In this document: positions 41,562-50,383 of the stretch, in pieces
How the letters are laid out: every line of letters starts with the position of its first letter
Numbering within the stretch: the first letter of the stretch is position 1
Assembly: GCA_958450865.1 (NCBI GenBank)
Contig: CAUDNY010000002.1
Location: forward strand, 283,524 to 347,523
Direction of reading: 5' to 3'
Length of the DNA stretch: 64,000 nucleotides
DNA from: an uncultured Collinsella sp.
GTDB lineage: Bacteria; Actinomycetota; Coriobacteriia; Coriobacteriales; Coriobacteriaceae
The notes under the pieces: generated by a model
What the model saw: the letters and a program-made list of their open reading frames with translations, nothing else
The model's database searches: none
What the model was told of the DNA's origin: nothing
Position numbers and translations under genes: made by a program

Positions 41562-42092
41562 ATGTCTTATTTGGATCTGGCTCGTGGTCGGTATTCTTGT
41601 CGTTCTTTTGAGGACCGTCCTGTTGAGCAGTCGGTAGTGGATGCCATTGTTGAGGCGGGGCGGATTGCTCCTTCTGCTTGTAATAATCATCCAGCCCGTG
41701 TGATGGTGCTGGATACGCCTGAGCTGTTGGAGAAGGCTGCTGCTTGTCAGCCTCGGTTTGCTCGTGATGGGTCTATCTTTGGAGCTCCGCTTGTCTTCCT
41801 TATTTGCAGCGTTACCGATGATGCTTGGGTGCGCCCGTATGACCAGATGAATTCCAGTGAAATCGATACGTCCATCGTGTGCGACCAGATGATGATGGAG
41901 GCCACCGAGCAGGGCCTGGGAACGTGCTGGGTATGCCATTTTAAGCCTGAGGTGGCACAGGAGCAGTTCAATCTGCCCAAGGGCGTCTATCCCTATCACA
42001 TGCTCGTCTGTGGCTATCCCGCCGACCACATCGCCGATCCCGAGCATCGCGAGGCCCGCACTATTCCCCTCTCCAACTTCCTCCTCAAGTAG
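41562..42092 (+). CDS. Nitroreductase family protein
   Basis: A 176-residue flavoprotein of the nitroreductase fold. RGRYSCRSFEDRPVEQ (about 9) binds the FMN phosphate, APSACNNHPARVMVLD (about 37) is the second FMN region, and GLGTCWVCHF (about 121) and LVCGYPAD are typical late segments. It is a compact form without the lid of longer family members. AGGAGGG lies upstream of ATG 41562. The first half uses many T-ending codons, unlike the GC-rich second half and neighbouring genes. A terminator follows. Confidence 0.85.
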   Translation: MSYLDLARGRYSCRSFEDRPVEQSVVDAIVEAGRIAPSACNNHPARVMVLDTPELLEKAAACQPRFARDGSIFGAPLVFLICSVTDDAWVRPYDQMNSSEIDTSIVCDQMMMEATEQGLGTCWVCHFKPEVAQEQFNLPKGVYPYHMLVCGYPADHIADPEHREARTIPLSNFLLK

Positions 42093-42135
42093 TTTTTAGA
42101 CATACCTTAAAAACTACCTTTTACCACGCGCCCTT

Positions 42136-42179
42136 CGCCGAGTTCTGTCCTATCGCATGCAGAGCTCGGCGTTTTGTTT
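42136..42179 (+). terminator. Intrinsic terminator after the nitroreductase gene
   Basis: CGCCGAG-T-TCTG pairs with CAGA-G-CTCGGCG (ending 42171), followed by TTTTGTTT. Confidence 0.8.
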
Positions 42180-42198
42180 CCCAACCCGTATACAGCCA

Positions 42199-42229
42199 CA
42201 AAAAAGGAGCCCGCAGGTGCGAGCTCCTC
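42199..42229 (-). terminator. Intrinsic terminator after divIVA
   Basis: On the minus strand GAGGAGC and GCTCCTT pair around a 12-nt loop and are followed by TTTTTTG. It ends the division cluster. Confidence 0.8.
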
Positions 42230-42257
42230 TTAAGGACACTAGATTGTAGCTCTGATG

Positions 42258-42932
42258 CTAGTCCAGGTCGTCGGCGGCAAAGTTGTCGATCGGGGCGAAG
42301 GGATCGGCCACGGGGACAACCGGGTCAGCGACGGGCAGCGGCTCGGCGGGAACAGTCACCGCAGGAGAAGCGGCAGAACCGACCGGCGCGGAGGCCATGA
42401 GGTCGGCCGGGAAGGAGTTCTGGGCATCGTCCATGAAGTGCTGGATGAGCTTGAGGTACTCGGCCTTGAACTCCTCGCGGGAAGCCTTGAGACGATCGAT
42501 TTCCTCGAGCTCGGCCTGCTTCTCGGTCAGAGCCTGGCGGATAACCTCGCGTGCCTTAGCGTCAGCCTCGTTGCGGATACGCTCAGCGTTCTCGTTGGCA
42601 TCGTTGACGATGGTCTCAGCGGTCTGCTGGGCAGCGATCAGGGCAGCGGAAATCTGGCGCTCCTGAGCGGAGAAGTCAGGGGCGGGAGCAGCCACGGGGG
42701 CGGCAGGAACGGCTTGGGCGGTGGCATCCTGAGCCTGGGCAAGCTGAGCCTGCGCATCGGCAAGCTGCTGCTCGGTAGCAGTCAGGCGACCCTTAAGGTC
42801 GACGATCTTAGCGAGCATAGCGTCAACCTCGGAGGACAGCGTCTCCAAGAAGACGTCGACCTCGGCGGGATCGTAGCCACGCTTGGCCTCAGAGAAAGTC
42901 TGAGCCTGGATGTCTGCAGGGGTAATAGCCAT
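42258..42932 (-). CDS. divIVA: DivIVA domain cell-division/polarity protein
   Basis: A 224-residue protein. The N-terminal DivIVA motif is ITPADIQAQTFSEAKRGYDPAEVDVFLE (about 3-30), followed by coiled coils (about 33-70 and 88-165) split by an Ala/Pro-rich linker, and a Pro/Val-rich tail. DivIVA marks poles and septa by membrane curvature and recruits cell-wall machinery. It is the last gene of the cluster, after yggT, in the order known from Gram-positives. AAAGGAG precedes ATG. The tail is acidic. Confidence 0.92.
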   Translation of the reverse strand: MAITPADIQAQTFSEAKRGYDPAEVDVFLETLSSEVDAMLAKIVDLKGRLTATEQQLADAQAQLAQAQDATAQAVPAAPVAAPAPDFSAQERQISAALIAAQQTAETIVNDANENAERIRNEADAKAREVIRQALTEKQAELEEIDRLKASREEFKAEYLKLIQHFMDDAQNSFPADLMASAPVGSAASPAVTVPAEPLPVADPVVPVADPFAPIDNFAADDLD

Positions 42933-42993
42933 AACAAGTCTCCTTTTTCATCGCCTCGGCGCTACACGCCCGACGTAAGTTACTAAGTCAGTT

Positions 42994-43275
42994 CTATACG
43001 AGTATACCTATAAGAAGCTGCAGAACCAGCCTCTGCACCAACTGCAACGCAATAATCGCAACGACCGGCGAAAAATCGATACCGCCCATCGGCGGGATGA
43101 AACGACGGAACAGGTTGAGCCACGGACCGCACACGCTATCGAGCACCGCAGCAATATCCTGAAGCAAACCACCCTGCTTCATGGGAATCCACGTCATAAA
43201 GCAGTAGACGACAATGAGCGTGGAATAGAAGTTGAACAGCGTGTTGACCAGCTGGACGATAGTGTAGATGTTGAT
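42994..43275 (-). CDS. yggT: YggT family membrane protein, apparent ATC start codon
   Basis: Two hydrophobic segments (VQLVNTLFNFYSTLIVVYCF region and VVAIIALQLVQRLVLQLLIG region, about 5-27 and 70-90) flank FRRFIPPMGGIDFSP, the YggT signature. The first ATG (43197) would remove the first helix. In frame upstream there is no ATG, GTG or TTG before the sepF stop. GACGAGGAG lies six bases before ATC (43273-43275), giving the normal YggT N-terminus at 93 residues. ATT at 43281 is less well spaced. YggT proteins accompany sepF and help place division components. Confidence 0.75.
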   Translation of the reverse strand: MNIYTIVQLVNTLFNFYSTLIVVYCFMTWIPMKQGGLLQDIAAVLDSVCGPWLNLFRRFIPPMGGIDFSPVVAIIALQLVQRLVLQLLIGILV

Positions 43276-43296
43276 GGGAATCTCCTCGTCTTGTCT

Positions 43297-44019
43297 TTAC
43301 TTAAGGTAGCCGTCGGCACGAAGCTTCTTGAGATCGGAATCTTTGACCTCGCAGCCGGCGGGCAGCACCATGAACACGCGGTCGCCCACCTCCTTGACCG
43401 TGGCACCCAGACCGCAGGCAAAGCCGTAAGAGAAGTCCAAGACGCGCTTAGCAACTTCGGTGCGTACGCCCACAAAAATCAGTGCGACAGGCTGCTTGGT
43501 GCGAACGCGGCGCACCACGGTCTCCACGTCGTCATAGCTCTCGGGGCGCAGGACATAGGCCGGCAGCTGCGGCGTGGCGTTGATGATATTGCTCGCATAG
43601 GCCGAGGCATCACTCGGTGCAGGCGCGGGCGCAGCGGCGGCACGGGCGCGGGTGTTCTCGGCGTAGCTCGACGGCGTGTCATAGGCACCAGGACGATAAC
43701 CGCTCGCAACACTGTCCTGCGAGCGCGAAGGCGGGTTATACGTCGTGGCATGGCGGGAGTCATCGCCGACCAGCTGACCGGAGCGCGTATACACGGCAAC
43801 CGACTCAGCTTCACCGCGGCGCGTCTGACCAAGCAGGCCGTTGCTCGGCTCGTCTTGGGTGTAGAAGCCCTCGCCCGAAGCACCGCCGTAGCCGTTGCCC
43901 TGATAACTATCGTCATAGCCGTCATCGTAGCCGTAGTCGTCGTCCTGGCCATAACCCTGGTCGTAACCCTGCTGGCCGCCCAGGTGCATCTTATTTTTAA
44001 TCTCGTCAAGGAAGCCCAT
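43297..44019 (-). CDS. sepF: Cell division protein SepF
   Basis: A 240-residue protein. MGFLDEIKNKMHLGG is the membrane-binding amphipathic helix. A Tyr/Asp/Gly-rich linker (about 17-60) and disordered region follow. The C-terminal SepF domain (about 155-240) has RPESYDDVETVVRRVRTKQPVALIF and LDFSYGFACGLGATVKEVGDRVFMVLP (quoted in parts), which polymerises and binds FtsZ. It tethers FtsZ in place of FtsA, which is absent here. GAGAGG precedes ATG 44019. Confidence 0.92.
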   Translation of the reverse strand: MGFLDEIKNKMHLGGQQGYDQGYGQDDDYGYDDGYDDSYQGNGYGGASGEGFYTQDEPSNGLLGQTRRGEAESVAVYTRSGQLVGDDSRHATTYNPPSRSQDSVASGYRPGAYDTPSSYAENTRARAAAAPAPAPSDASAYASNIINATPQLPAYVLRPESYDDVETVVRRVRTKQPVALIFVGVRTEVAKRVLDFSYGFACGLGATVKEVGDRVFMVLPAGCEVKDSDLKKLRADGYLK

Positions 44020-44079
44020 GGTTGTGTCCTCTCGCGGTTTAGTGCAGGCGCCCCGATAATCAGTGCGCACTTCAGAGCC

Positions 44080-44817
44080 TTATTTTACTGCAAACTCCGG
44101 GCTAAATACTACCCTGCCCAGGCGAACGAGCGTAGAGCCCTCCTCAAGGGCAGGCTCAAAGTCCTCGCTCATGCCGCAGGAAAGCTCAGGCAGGTTCAAA
44201 TCGGGATGCGCAGCCTCCAGCTCATCCCTCAGCTCACGAAGCCCCGCAAAGGTGCGGCGTGCCACATCCTTATTCCCCCGGGGCGCCATAGTCATAAGCC
44301 CCTGTACGCAAATTCCCTCAAGTTCCGCAAGCTCACCCGCGGCGGCGCGAATCTCATCGGGCGAAAAGCCTCCCTTCGACTCCTCACCACTCACATTGAC
44401 CTCGATGAGCACACGCTGGGGGCCGGCGAGCTCGCCTGCCTCAATCTTGCGGACAGCACGGCTCGAGATCGCCTGTGCCAGATGCAGCGAACCCACCGAG
44501 TGAATCAGCTCGGCTGAGCCCAGCACCGCATTGATCTTATTGGTCTGCAGGTTGCCGATCATATCGAAGCGCACCTCGGGCAGCTCCGGATGCTCCGCCA
44601 GACCCGTGAGCTTGCGAACCAGCTCCTGCGGGCGGTTCTCGGCAAAATGGCGATACCCCGCCTGGATGGCAGCAACAGTCTCATCGACACCAACGGTCTT
44701 GGACACGGCAATGAGGCGCGCGGCGTCGTGGGGGCGGCCCGCGCGATCGAGCGCCGCATAAAAACGTTCCAGAATCTGCTCGCGGCGAGCGCGCATCAAA
44801 TCCAAATAGTTATCCAT
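44080..44817 (-). CDS. yggS: YggS family PLP homeostasis protein
   Basis: A 245-residue PLP-binding protein of the YggS/PROSC family. The PLP lysine lies in RLIAVSKTVG (about 34), with HFAENRPQELVRK, FDMIGNLQTNKIN and LSCGMSEDFEPALEEGSTLVRLG (in parts) also conserved. It buffers free PLP rather than catalysing a defined reaction. Its place before sepF is the usual one in Gram-positive ylm clusters. GGAGG lies ten bases before ATG 44817, rather far; the frame to 44901 has no support. Confidence 0.92.
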   Translation of the reverse strand: MDNYLDLMRARREQILERFYAALDRAGRPHDAARLIAVSKTVGVDETVAAIQAGYRHFAENRPQELVRKLTGLAEHPELPEVRFDMIGNLQTNKINAVLGSAELIHSVGSLHLAQAISSRAVRKIEAGELAGPQRVLIEVNVSGEESKGGFSPDEIRAAAGELAELEGICVQGLMTMAPRGNKDVARRTFAGLRELRDELEAAHPDLNLPELSCGMSEDFEPALEEGSTLVRLGRVVFSPEFAVK

Positions 44818-44867
44818 TGCCAATCGCCTCCGCTGACAGCCAAACAAGTAGTCCCATGCTAACGCAA

Positions 44868-44899
44868 GAGCGCGGCCCCGCATGTGCAAGGCCGCGCTC
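44868..44899 (-). terminator. Hairpin separating phoU from yggS
   Basis: GAGCGCGGCC (44868-44877) and GGCCGCGCTC (44890-44899) are exactly complementary around a 12-nt loop. There is no clear T-run on the minus strand. It may end or weaken the pst transcript before yggS. Confidence 0.6.
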
Positions 44900-44936
44900 A
44901 CTTAGGTATTTACAATCTTTCGACGAACGGGGCTAC

Positions 44937-45794
44937 TTACTCCTCGTCGTCCTCGCCATCGTCCTCGTCCTCAAGATGATCGAGCAGGTAGCGAAGACCC
45001 TCGCTGACCTCGTTGGCGGGCACCTTGGCAACGTAGCGCGCGTCGACGGCGGGCCTCATGATAACACCCTCGCCCGAAGGCACGCGCATGCTCTCGAGCT
45101 CGTCCTCATCAGTGCGGGCGATATCGCCGGCGTTCATACGCTGACCAGTCAACAGGAAGGTCAGACGGCAAGCGGCATCGATGGAAATGGAAGCGATGCG
45201 ATCGAGGTAGCGCGAAACCATGATGGCGCGGCGCAGGTCGTCATAGTTGCTGTCGTCGTCCATAAAGTCGCCTGTATCCATACGGTTAAAGGTGCGGAAG
45301 AACTTCTCGTAGGCGGCGTGCACTGGCTCGTCCTCGACGGCCAGGTTGCAGATGATGGACATGTCATTGGTGACGAGCGCAGAAAGCGAAGAGCCCAGCA
45401 CCTGGTAAACAGCTTCGGCCTCGGCCTCAACCGTACCGACGAGCTCCTGGGGCAGCGAGATGTCGGCCTTGATCATATGACGCGTGGCACGGCAGATCTG
45501 ACGGACCTTATCGGTCATGCGCTGCAGGTTAAAGTCGACGTAGATGATCGTCTGAAGCAGGCGGAAGTCGGAGGCGACCGGTGACTGCGTGGCGATCAGG
45601 TTGTAGCAGACGGCCTCCAGGTTGGCGCAGCGCGCGTCAATCGAAAGCGTACGTTTCTTGGTCTTGGTGGCGAGCTTGCGGTCGTCGGTCACATAGGCCT
45701 TCACGGCATCGTGGAGAGCCAGATCGACGGCCTCATAGATGCTCAGCATCTCGTGACGGGCCTCGACGAGCTGACGGGAAAACAGTTTGCGCAT
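44937..45794 (-). CDS. phoU: Phosphate transport regulator PhoU
   Basis: A 285-residue protein with two PhoU three-helix bundles (about 10-95 and 115-215) and an extra 70-residue C-terminal part ending in an acidic run (DHLEDEDDGEDDEE). RRAIMVSRYLDRIASISIDAA carries the conserved second-repeat pattern. PhoU links PstB with phosphate signalling; no PhoR/PhoB pair is in the window. The long acidic tail is unusual compared with the normal 215-240 residues. GGAG precedes ATG. Confidence 0.88.
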   Translation of the reverse strand: MRKLFSRQLVEARHEMLSIYEAVDLALHDAVKAYVTDDRKLATKTKKRTLSIDARCANLEAVCYNLIATQSPVASDFRLLQTIIYVDFNLQRMTDKVRQICRATRHMIKADISLPQELVGTVEAEAEAVYQVLGSSLSALVTNDMSIICNLAVEDEPVHAAYEKFFRTFNRMDTGDFMDDDSNYDDLRRAIMVSRYLDRIASISIDAACRLTFLLTGQRMNAGDIARTDEDELESMRVPSGEGVIMRPAVDARYVAKVPANEVSEGLRYLLDHLEDEDDGEDDEE

Positions 45795-45886
45795 GGTTCA
45801 CTCCAATCAGTTGGGTGCGGTCATGCAGCCCGCACAGTGAATACGCACCGGACCAGGTCCGATCGGCTTGGGACTAGTCGCACCGA

Positions 45887-46690
<804 letters not shown>

Positions 46691-46702
46691 GGGACTCCTT
46701 AA

Positions 46703-47608
46703 CTAGCGACGCTTGCGCGACAGGAAGCGCGCAAACAGGTTGAAGGCCAGAATGATCACCATCAGCAAGAGCGCGGTGCCGTAGGCTGCGTTCATGTTGA
46801 TGCCGTCGTTGGCAAGCAGGTACAGGTGAACGGTCATGGGGCGGCCGGAATCGAGCGGCGAGATAGGTAGATTGATGGCCTGGCCCATGGTGTAGAGCAC
46901 CACGGCGGTCTCGCCAATGGCACGGCCGATGGCAAGGACAATGCCCGTGGCAATACGGCCAAAGGCAGAAGGAAGCACGATCTTGGAGACAACCTGCCAC
47001 TTGGTGGCGCCCAGGCCATACGCGCCCCAACGGATATAGCGCGGAACGGCGCGAATGGCCTCTTCGGTGGTGCGCATGACGATGGGAAGCATCAAGAGCG
47101 CGAGCGCCAGAGCGGCCGAGACCATCGAAAGGCCCAGACCCATAGCCTCGACAAACAAGGCGTAGCCAAACAGGCCCATAACGATGGAGGGCACCGAGGC
47201 CAAAGCGTCAGCAGCGTAGCGAATGAGCTCGACGATCTTGCCCTGCTTGGCGTACTCGGCCAGATAGACGGCTGCCAGCACAGCGATCGGCGTGCAGATA
47301 AGCATGGCGAGCGCCGTCACATAGACGGTCGAGACGATCGTGGGCCAAATACCGCCCTCGGCGTTGACGCCCTGGGGCCAACCGAAGATAAAGTCGAGCG
47401 AGATGTGTGGCAGGCCGTTGATGACCACGTAGGCGATGATAGCGACCAGCACCAGCGTGGTGATGTATGCCGCGGCACGGAACACGCCAAGCATGATCTT
47501 GTTGGACAGGTCCTTGTTGATGCGGCCCTTCTTGCCGTGGGAAAGGGCACGCTTGATGCGCTCGCGCGACGAGGTCGTATCGACCGTCGTGTCAACGGAA
47601 TCGGACAT
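46703..47608 (-). CDS. pstA: Phosphate ABC transporter permease PstA
   Basis: A 301-residue permease with six membrane segments. The EAA loop is in RYIRWGAYGLGATKWQVVSKIVLPSA (in part, about 202-225) and IGRAIGETAVVLYTMG follows, as in PstA. The cytoplasmic N-terminus (about 1-45) is hydrophilic. It starts three bases after pstC and forms the transmembrane channel with it. Confidence 0.93.
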   Translation of the reverse strand: MSDSVDTTVDTTSSRERIKRALSHGKKGRINKDLSNKIMLGVFRAAAYITTLVLVAIIAYVVINGLPHISLDFIFGWPQGVNAEGGIWPTIVSTVYVTALAMLICTPIAVLAAVYLAEYAKQGKIVELIRYAADALASVPSIVMGLFGYALFVEAMGLGLSMVSAALALALLMLPIVMRTTEEAIRAVPRYIRWGAYGLGATKWQVVSKIVLPSAFGRIATGIVLAIGRAIGETAVVLYTMGQAINLPISPLDSGRPMTVHLYLLANDGINMNAAYGTALLLMVIILAFNLFARFLSRKRR

Positions 47609-47611
47609 AGC

Positions 47612-48538
47612 CTACCCCCTCTTCTTCTTGGAAACCAGACGGACGACGCCCACCAGCGTGGCGGAAATGATAAACAGGACCACGCCCATGCCGAACAGCG
47701 CCGAGCGATGCAGACCCGAGGAATAGCTCATGTCGAGCGCAATCTGGCTCGTGAGCGTCGAGATGGGGCTCGCAATGCTGTCGGGAATAACCGGGGCGTT
47801 ACCCACGACCATGAGCACGGCCATGGTCTCGCCGATGGCACGGCCCATACCCAGCACGATGGCATCCACGATACCCAGCTTGGCGGCAGGTAACACGACC
47901 TTATAGATAGTCTGCCACTTGGTGGCGCCCATGGCATACGATGCCTCGCGAATGCCCATGGGAATGGAATTGAGAGCATCGATGGTAAGCGTCGTGATGG
48001 TGGGCACGATCATAATGGCGAGCACGAACCACGCCGTCAGCGCGCCAAAACCAAGACCGCCGGTCAGTTGTGCGATAAACGGGCGGATGATGATCATGCC
48101 AAAGAAGCCATAGATGATAGAAGGGATGCCGGCCAACAGGTCAACGGCAGGGCTGATGAGCTTGCGCACGCGCTTGCTGGCGATCTCGACCAGATACACG
48201 GCCGTGCCCACGCCTAGGGGCACACCCATGGCGAGCGCACCGACGGTCACCAGACCCGAGCCGGCAAGCAGCGACACGATGCCGTAGTGACCCTCAGAGG
48301 GCGCCCACGTAAAGCTAAAGAAGTCCGCCAGACCGATGTCGGTAAAGACGGGCAGCGCCGAGTACGTGGTAAAGACAAAAATCAGGATGACGGTAACAAC
48401 CGCCAAGAACGCGCAGGCAAAGAAAATCCACTGCAGCGCCTTCTCCTTGATATAGGTGCTGCGCGATACGAGCGCCAGCTCGCGCTTCTTGGGCGCCTGA
48501 GCATTCTGCTCAGTCTGGGAGTTTTCCTGTGCTTCCAT
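47612..48538 (-). CDS. pstC: Phosphate ABC transporter permease PstC
   Basis: A 308-residue permease with six membrane segments. Markers are LLAGIPSIIYGFFGM, the EAA loop IREASYAMGATKWQTIYKVVLPAA (in part) and MGRAIGETMAVLMVVGN. ATG 48538 immediately follows the pstS stop (TAG CATG), with GGGGAG eight bases upstream. A GTG start three codons earlier (48547) would overlap pstS but has a poorer site. Confidence 0.93.
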   Translation of the reverse strand: MEAQENSQTEQNAQAPKKRELALVSRSTYIKEKALQWIFFACAFLAVVTVILIFVFTTYSALPVFTDIGLADFFSFTWAPSEGHYGIVSLLAGSGLVTVGALAMGVPLGVGTAVYLVEIASKRVRKLISPAVDLLAGIPSIIYGFFGMIIIRPFIAQLTGGLGFGALTAWFVLAIMIVPTITTLTIDALNSIPMGIREASYAMGATKWQTIYKVVLPAAKLGIVDAIVLGMGRAIGETMAVLMVVGNAPVIPDSIASPISTLTSQIALDMSYSSGLHRSALFGMGVVLFIISATLVGVVRLVSKKKRG

Positions 48539-48539
48539 G

Positions 48540-49376
48540 CTACTCACTCCCCTTCTCGTCGTTGGTGACGGGAATAAAGCCCGCCTCGCGAATCTGCTTG
48601 TCCATCTTTTCGGACGTCACGTAGTCGATGTAATCCTGCGCCTGCTGCGAAGGCGCACCCTTCACAAAGAAGTAAAGGTCGCGCGAGATGGGATAGCCGC
48701 CACTCGCGACCGTCTTCTCGGACGCCTCAACATGATTGACCGAGACGGCCTTGACCGAGGTCTTGGCGTTGAGGCTATCGACGAAGCCCAGCGAAATGTA
48801 GCCGATAGCCCCGCGCGAACGAGATACCACGTCGCGCACCTGGCCCGTGCCCGAAAGAACGGCGGAGCGGCGATCGAACGGGGTGCCGTCCATCACGATG
48901 GTGCGGAAGGCTTCACGCGTGCCAGACGCCTCATCTCGGTTGATAACCTGAATCCTCAGGTCCTCGCCACCGACTTCTTTCCAGTTGGTGATCTTGCCGG
49001 CATAGATATCGCGGAGCTGCTCGGTCGAGAGGTTATCGACGGGGTTGTCTTCGTTCACGATGACCGCGATACCGTCGTGGGCAATGACGATGGGAGTCAG
49101 GCCCAGATCCCGTTCGTCGGCATTGAGTCCACGGGAGGAGCTGGCGATATCGGCCGTGCCAGCGCTGACGGCTTCGATGCCAGCGGAAGAGCCCAAACCG
49201 GAAACGAGCACGTCGATGCCGGTCTCCTCCTTAAAGCCCTCTGCCGCAATCTCGGCGATAGGAAGGCAGGTCGTGGAGCCGGCCACGGTAATGGAAGAGG
49301 TAGAAGATCCCGAAGAACAGGCGCACAGCGTAAGCGTAAGCACAGCGGCGCTCAGGACCGATACGATCTTTCTCAT
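48540..49376 (-). CDS. pstS: Phosphate ABC transporter substrate-binding lipoprotein PstS
   Basis: A 278-residue phosphate-binding lipoprotein with a signal peptide ending in LCAC (lipid Cys about 20). Phosphate ligands are in VAGSTTCLP, GLGSSAGIEAV, ASSSRGLNADE and INRDEASGTREAF. It captures phosphate outside the membrane for PstCAB. Its ATG overlaps the pgeF stop as ATGA, so no promoter separates it from pgeF; translation of the two is probably coupled. Confidence 0.93.
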   Translation of the reverse strand: MRKIVSVLSAAVLTLTLCACSSGSSTSSITVAGSTTCLPIAEIAAEGFKEETGIDVLVSGLGSSAGIEAVSAGTADIASSSRGLNADERDLGLTPIVIAHDGIAVIVNEDNPVDNLSTEQLRDIYAGKITNWKEVGGEDLRIQVINRDEASGTREAFRTIVMDGTPFDRRSAVLSGTGQVRDVVSRSRGAIGYISLGFVDSLNAKTSVKAVSVNHVEASEKTVASGGYPISRDLYFFVKGAPSQQAQDYIDYVTSEKMDKQIREAGFIPVTNDEKGSE

Positions 49377-50173
49377 AGCATCACGCCGATCGCGGCATGG
49401 CGCCCACAGGTGCCGTCCTCGTTACGGTAGGAATAAAAGCGGTCGTTCTGACGCACGGTCGAAAGCTGGGTATTCACGATATTATCCGCGTCGACACCGA
49501 CATCTACCAGCGCCTCGCAAATGGCAGCGGAAAGATCGAGCATGCGAGAGGCACTCGCATCGATGCAAGAGAACTCGGCGGCAAAGCGATCCATGAGCTC
49601 CTGGGAAACCTCGTACTCGTCACCCAGGATATGGGGCCCGATATAGGCGGAAACGTCGCTCGCATCGCAGCCGGCAGCATCGCAAAGCGCCTGGCACGCC
49701 TTGGCAGAAATACGTGCAATCGTGCCCTTCCAACCGGAGTGCACCACGGCAAATCCGCCGGGGGCCACCAGCACCACGGGAACGCAGTCGGCAAAGCAGA
49801 GCAGCACGGGCACGTCATGGGCCGTACAGACGATGGCGTCGCAGCCCTCGGCAATCTGCTCGCGAACAGCCTCAAGATCGTCGGCGCCGTTCGAAGTCAC
49901 CGTAACGATATGGTCACCATGTACCTGATTGGGCACGAGCAGATTATGCTCGCACTCAGTGGCGCCCATAGCTTCGAGCGCTCGACGACGATTTTCTTGA
50001 ACTGCAAAGGGGTCATCGCCTACATGCGAGCCCAGGTTGAGCGAGGAGTACGCATCTTCGGAAACACCACCGGTGCGCTCGGTAAAGGCAAAGCGGACAT
50101 CGGATGTCGCGCCCTCCACCAACGTAACTCCATCATGGTCGACACGCGAAACCCTGTCCGCACGTGCTGCCAT
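49373..50173 (-). CDS. pgeF: Peptidoglycan editing factor PgeF (YfiH/laccase-domain family)
   Basis: A 266-residue protein of the LACC1/YfiH family. Zinc ligands are in PNQVHGDHIV, CFADCVPVVL and VVHSGWKGTIARI; the last motif is diagnostic. Members hydrolyse wrong peptides such as L-Ser from UDP-MurNAc or act on purine nucleosides. It follows ftsZ, as in other Gram-positives (ylmD position). AGGAGG lies upstream of ATG 50173. It overlaps pstS downstream. The upstream 210 bases contain the ftsZ terminator and probably its promoter. Confidence 0.9.
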   Translation of the reverse strand: MAARADRVSRVDHDGVTLVEGATSDVRFAFTERTGGVSEDAYSSLNLGSHVGDDPFAVQENRRRALEAMGATECEHNLLVPNQVHGDHIVTVTSNGADDLEAVREQIAEGCDAIVCTAHDVPVLLCFADCVPVVLVAPGGFAVVHSGWKGTIARISAKACQALCDAAGCDASDVSAYIGPHILGDEYEVSQELMDRFAAEFSCIDASASRMLDLSAAICEALVDVGVDADNIVNTQLSTVRQNDRFYSYRNEDGTCGRHAAIGVML

Positions 50174-50324
50174 ACTAAAGCCTCCTAATAACACAAGTAC
50201 CGCGGCGTCGCCGCGCAGTCCGCGTTTATACGGCTGTCATACTTCCATAAAAGGATACCCGCAGCGGTAGGGACCAAACGTAAAGGGAACGTAAGGAGAT
50301 TGGAGGCTTTCGTTTACAAACGAG

Positions 50325-50362
50325 AAACAAAACGGGGTGCATCCAAATGGACACACCCCGTG
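50325..50362 (-). terminator. Intrinsic terminator after ftsZ
   Basis: On the minus strand ACGGGGTGTGTCC and GGATGCACCCCGT pair around ATTT (mismatch-bearing) and are followed by TTTGTTT. It lies 22 bases past the ftsZ stop. Confidence 0.8.
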
Positions 50363-50383
50363 CAGGTCGTTGAGAAAAACGAA

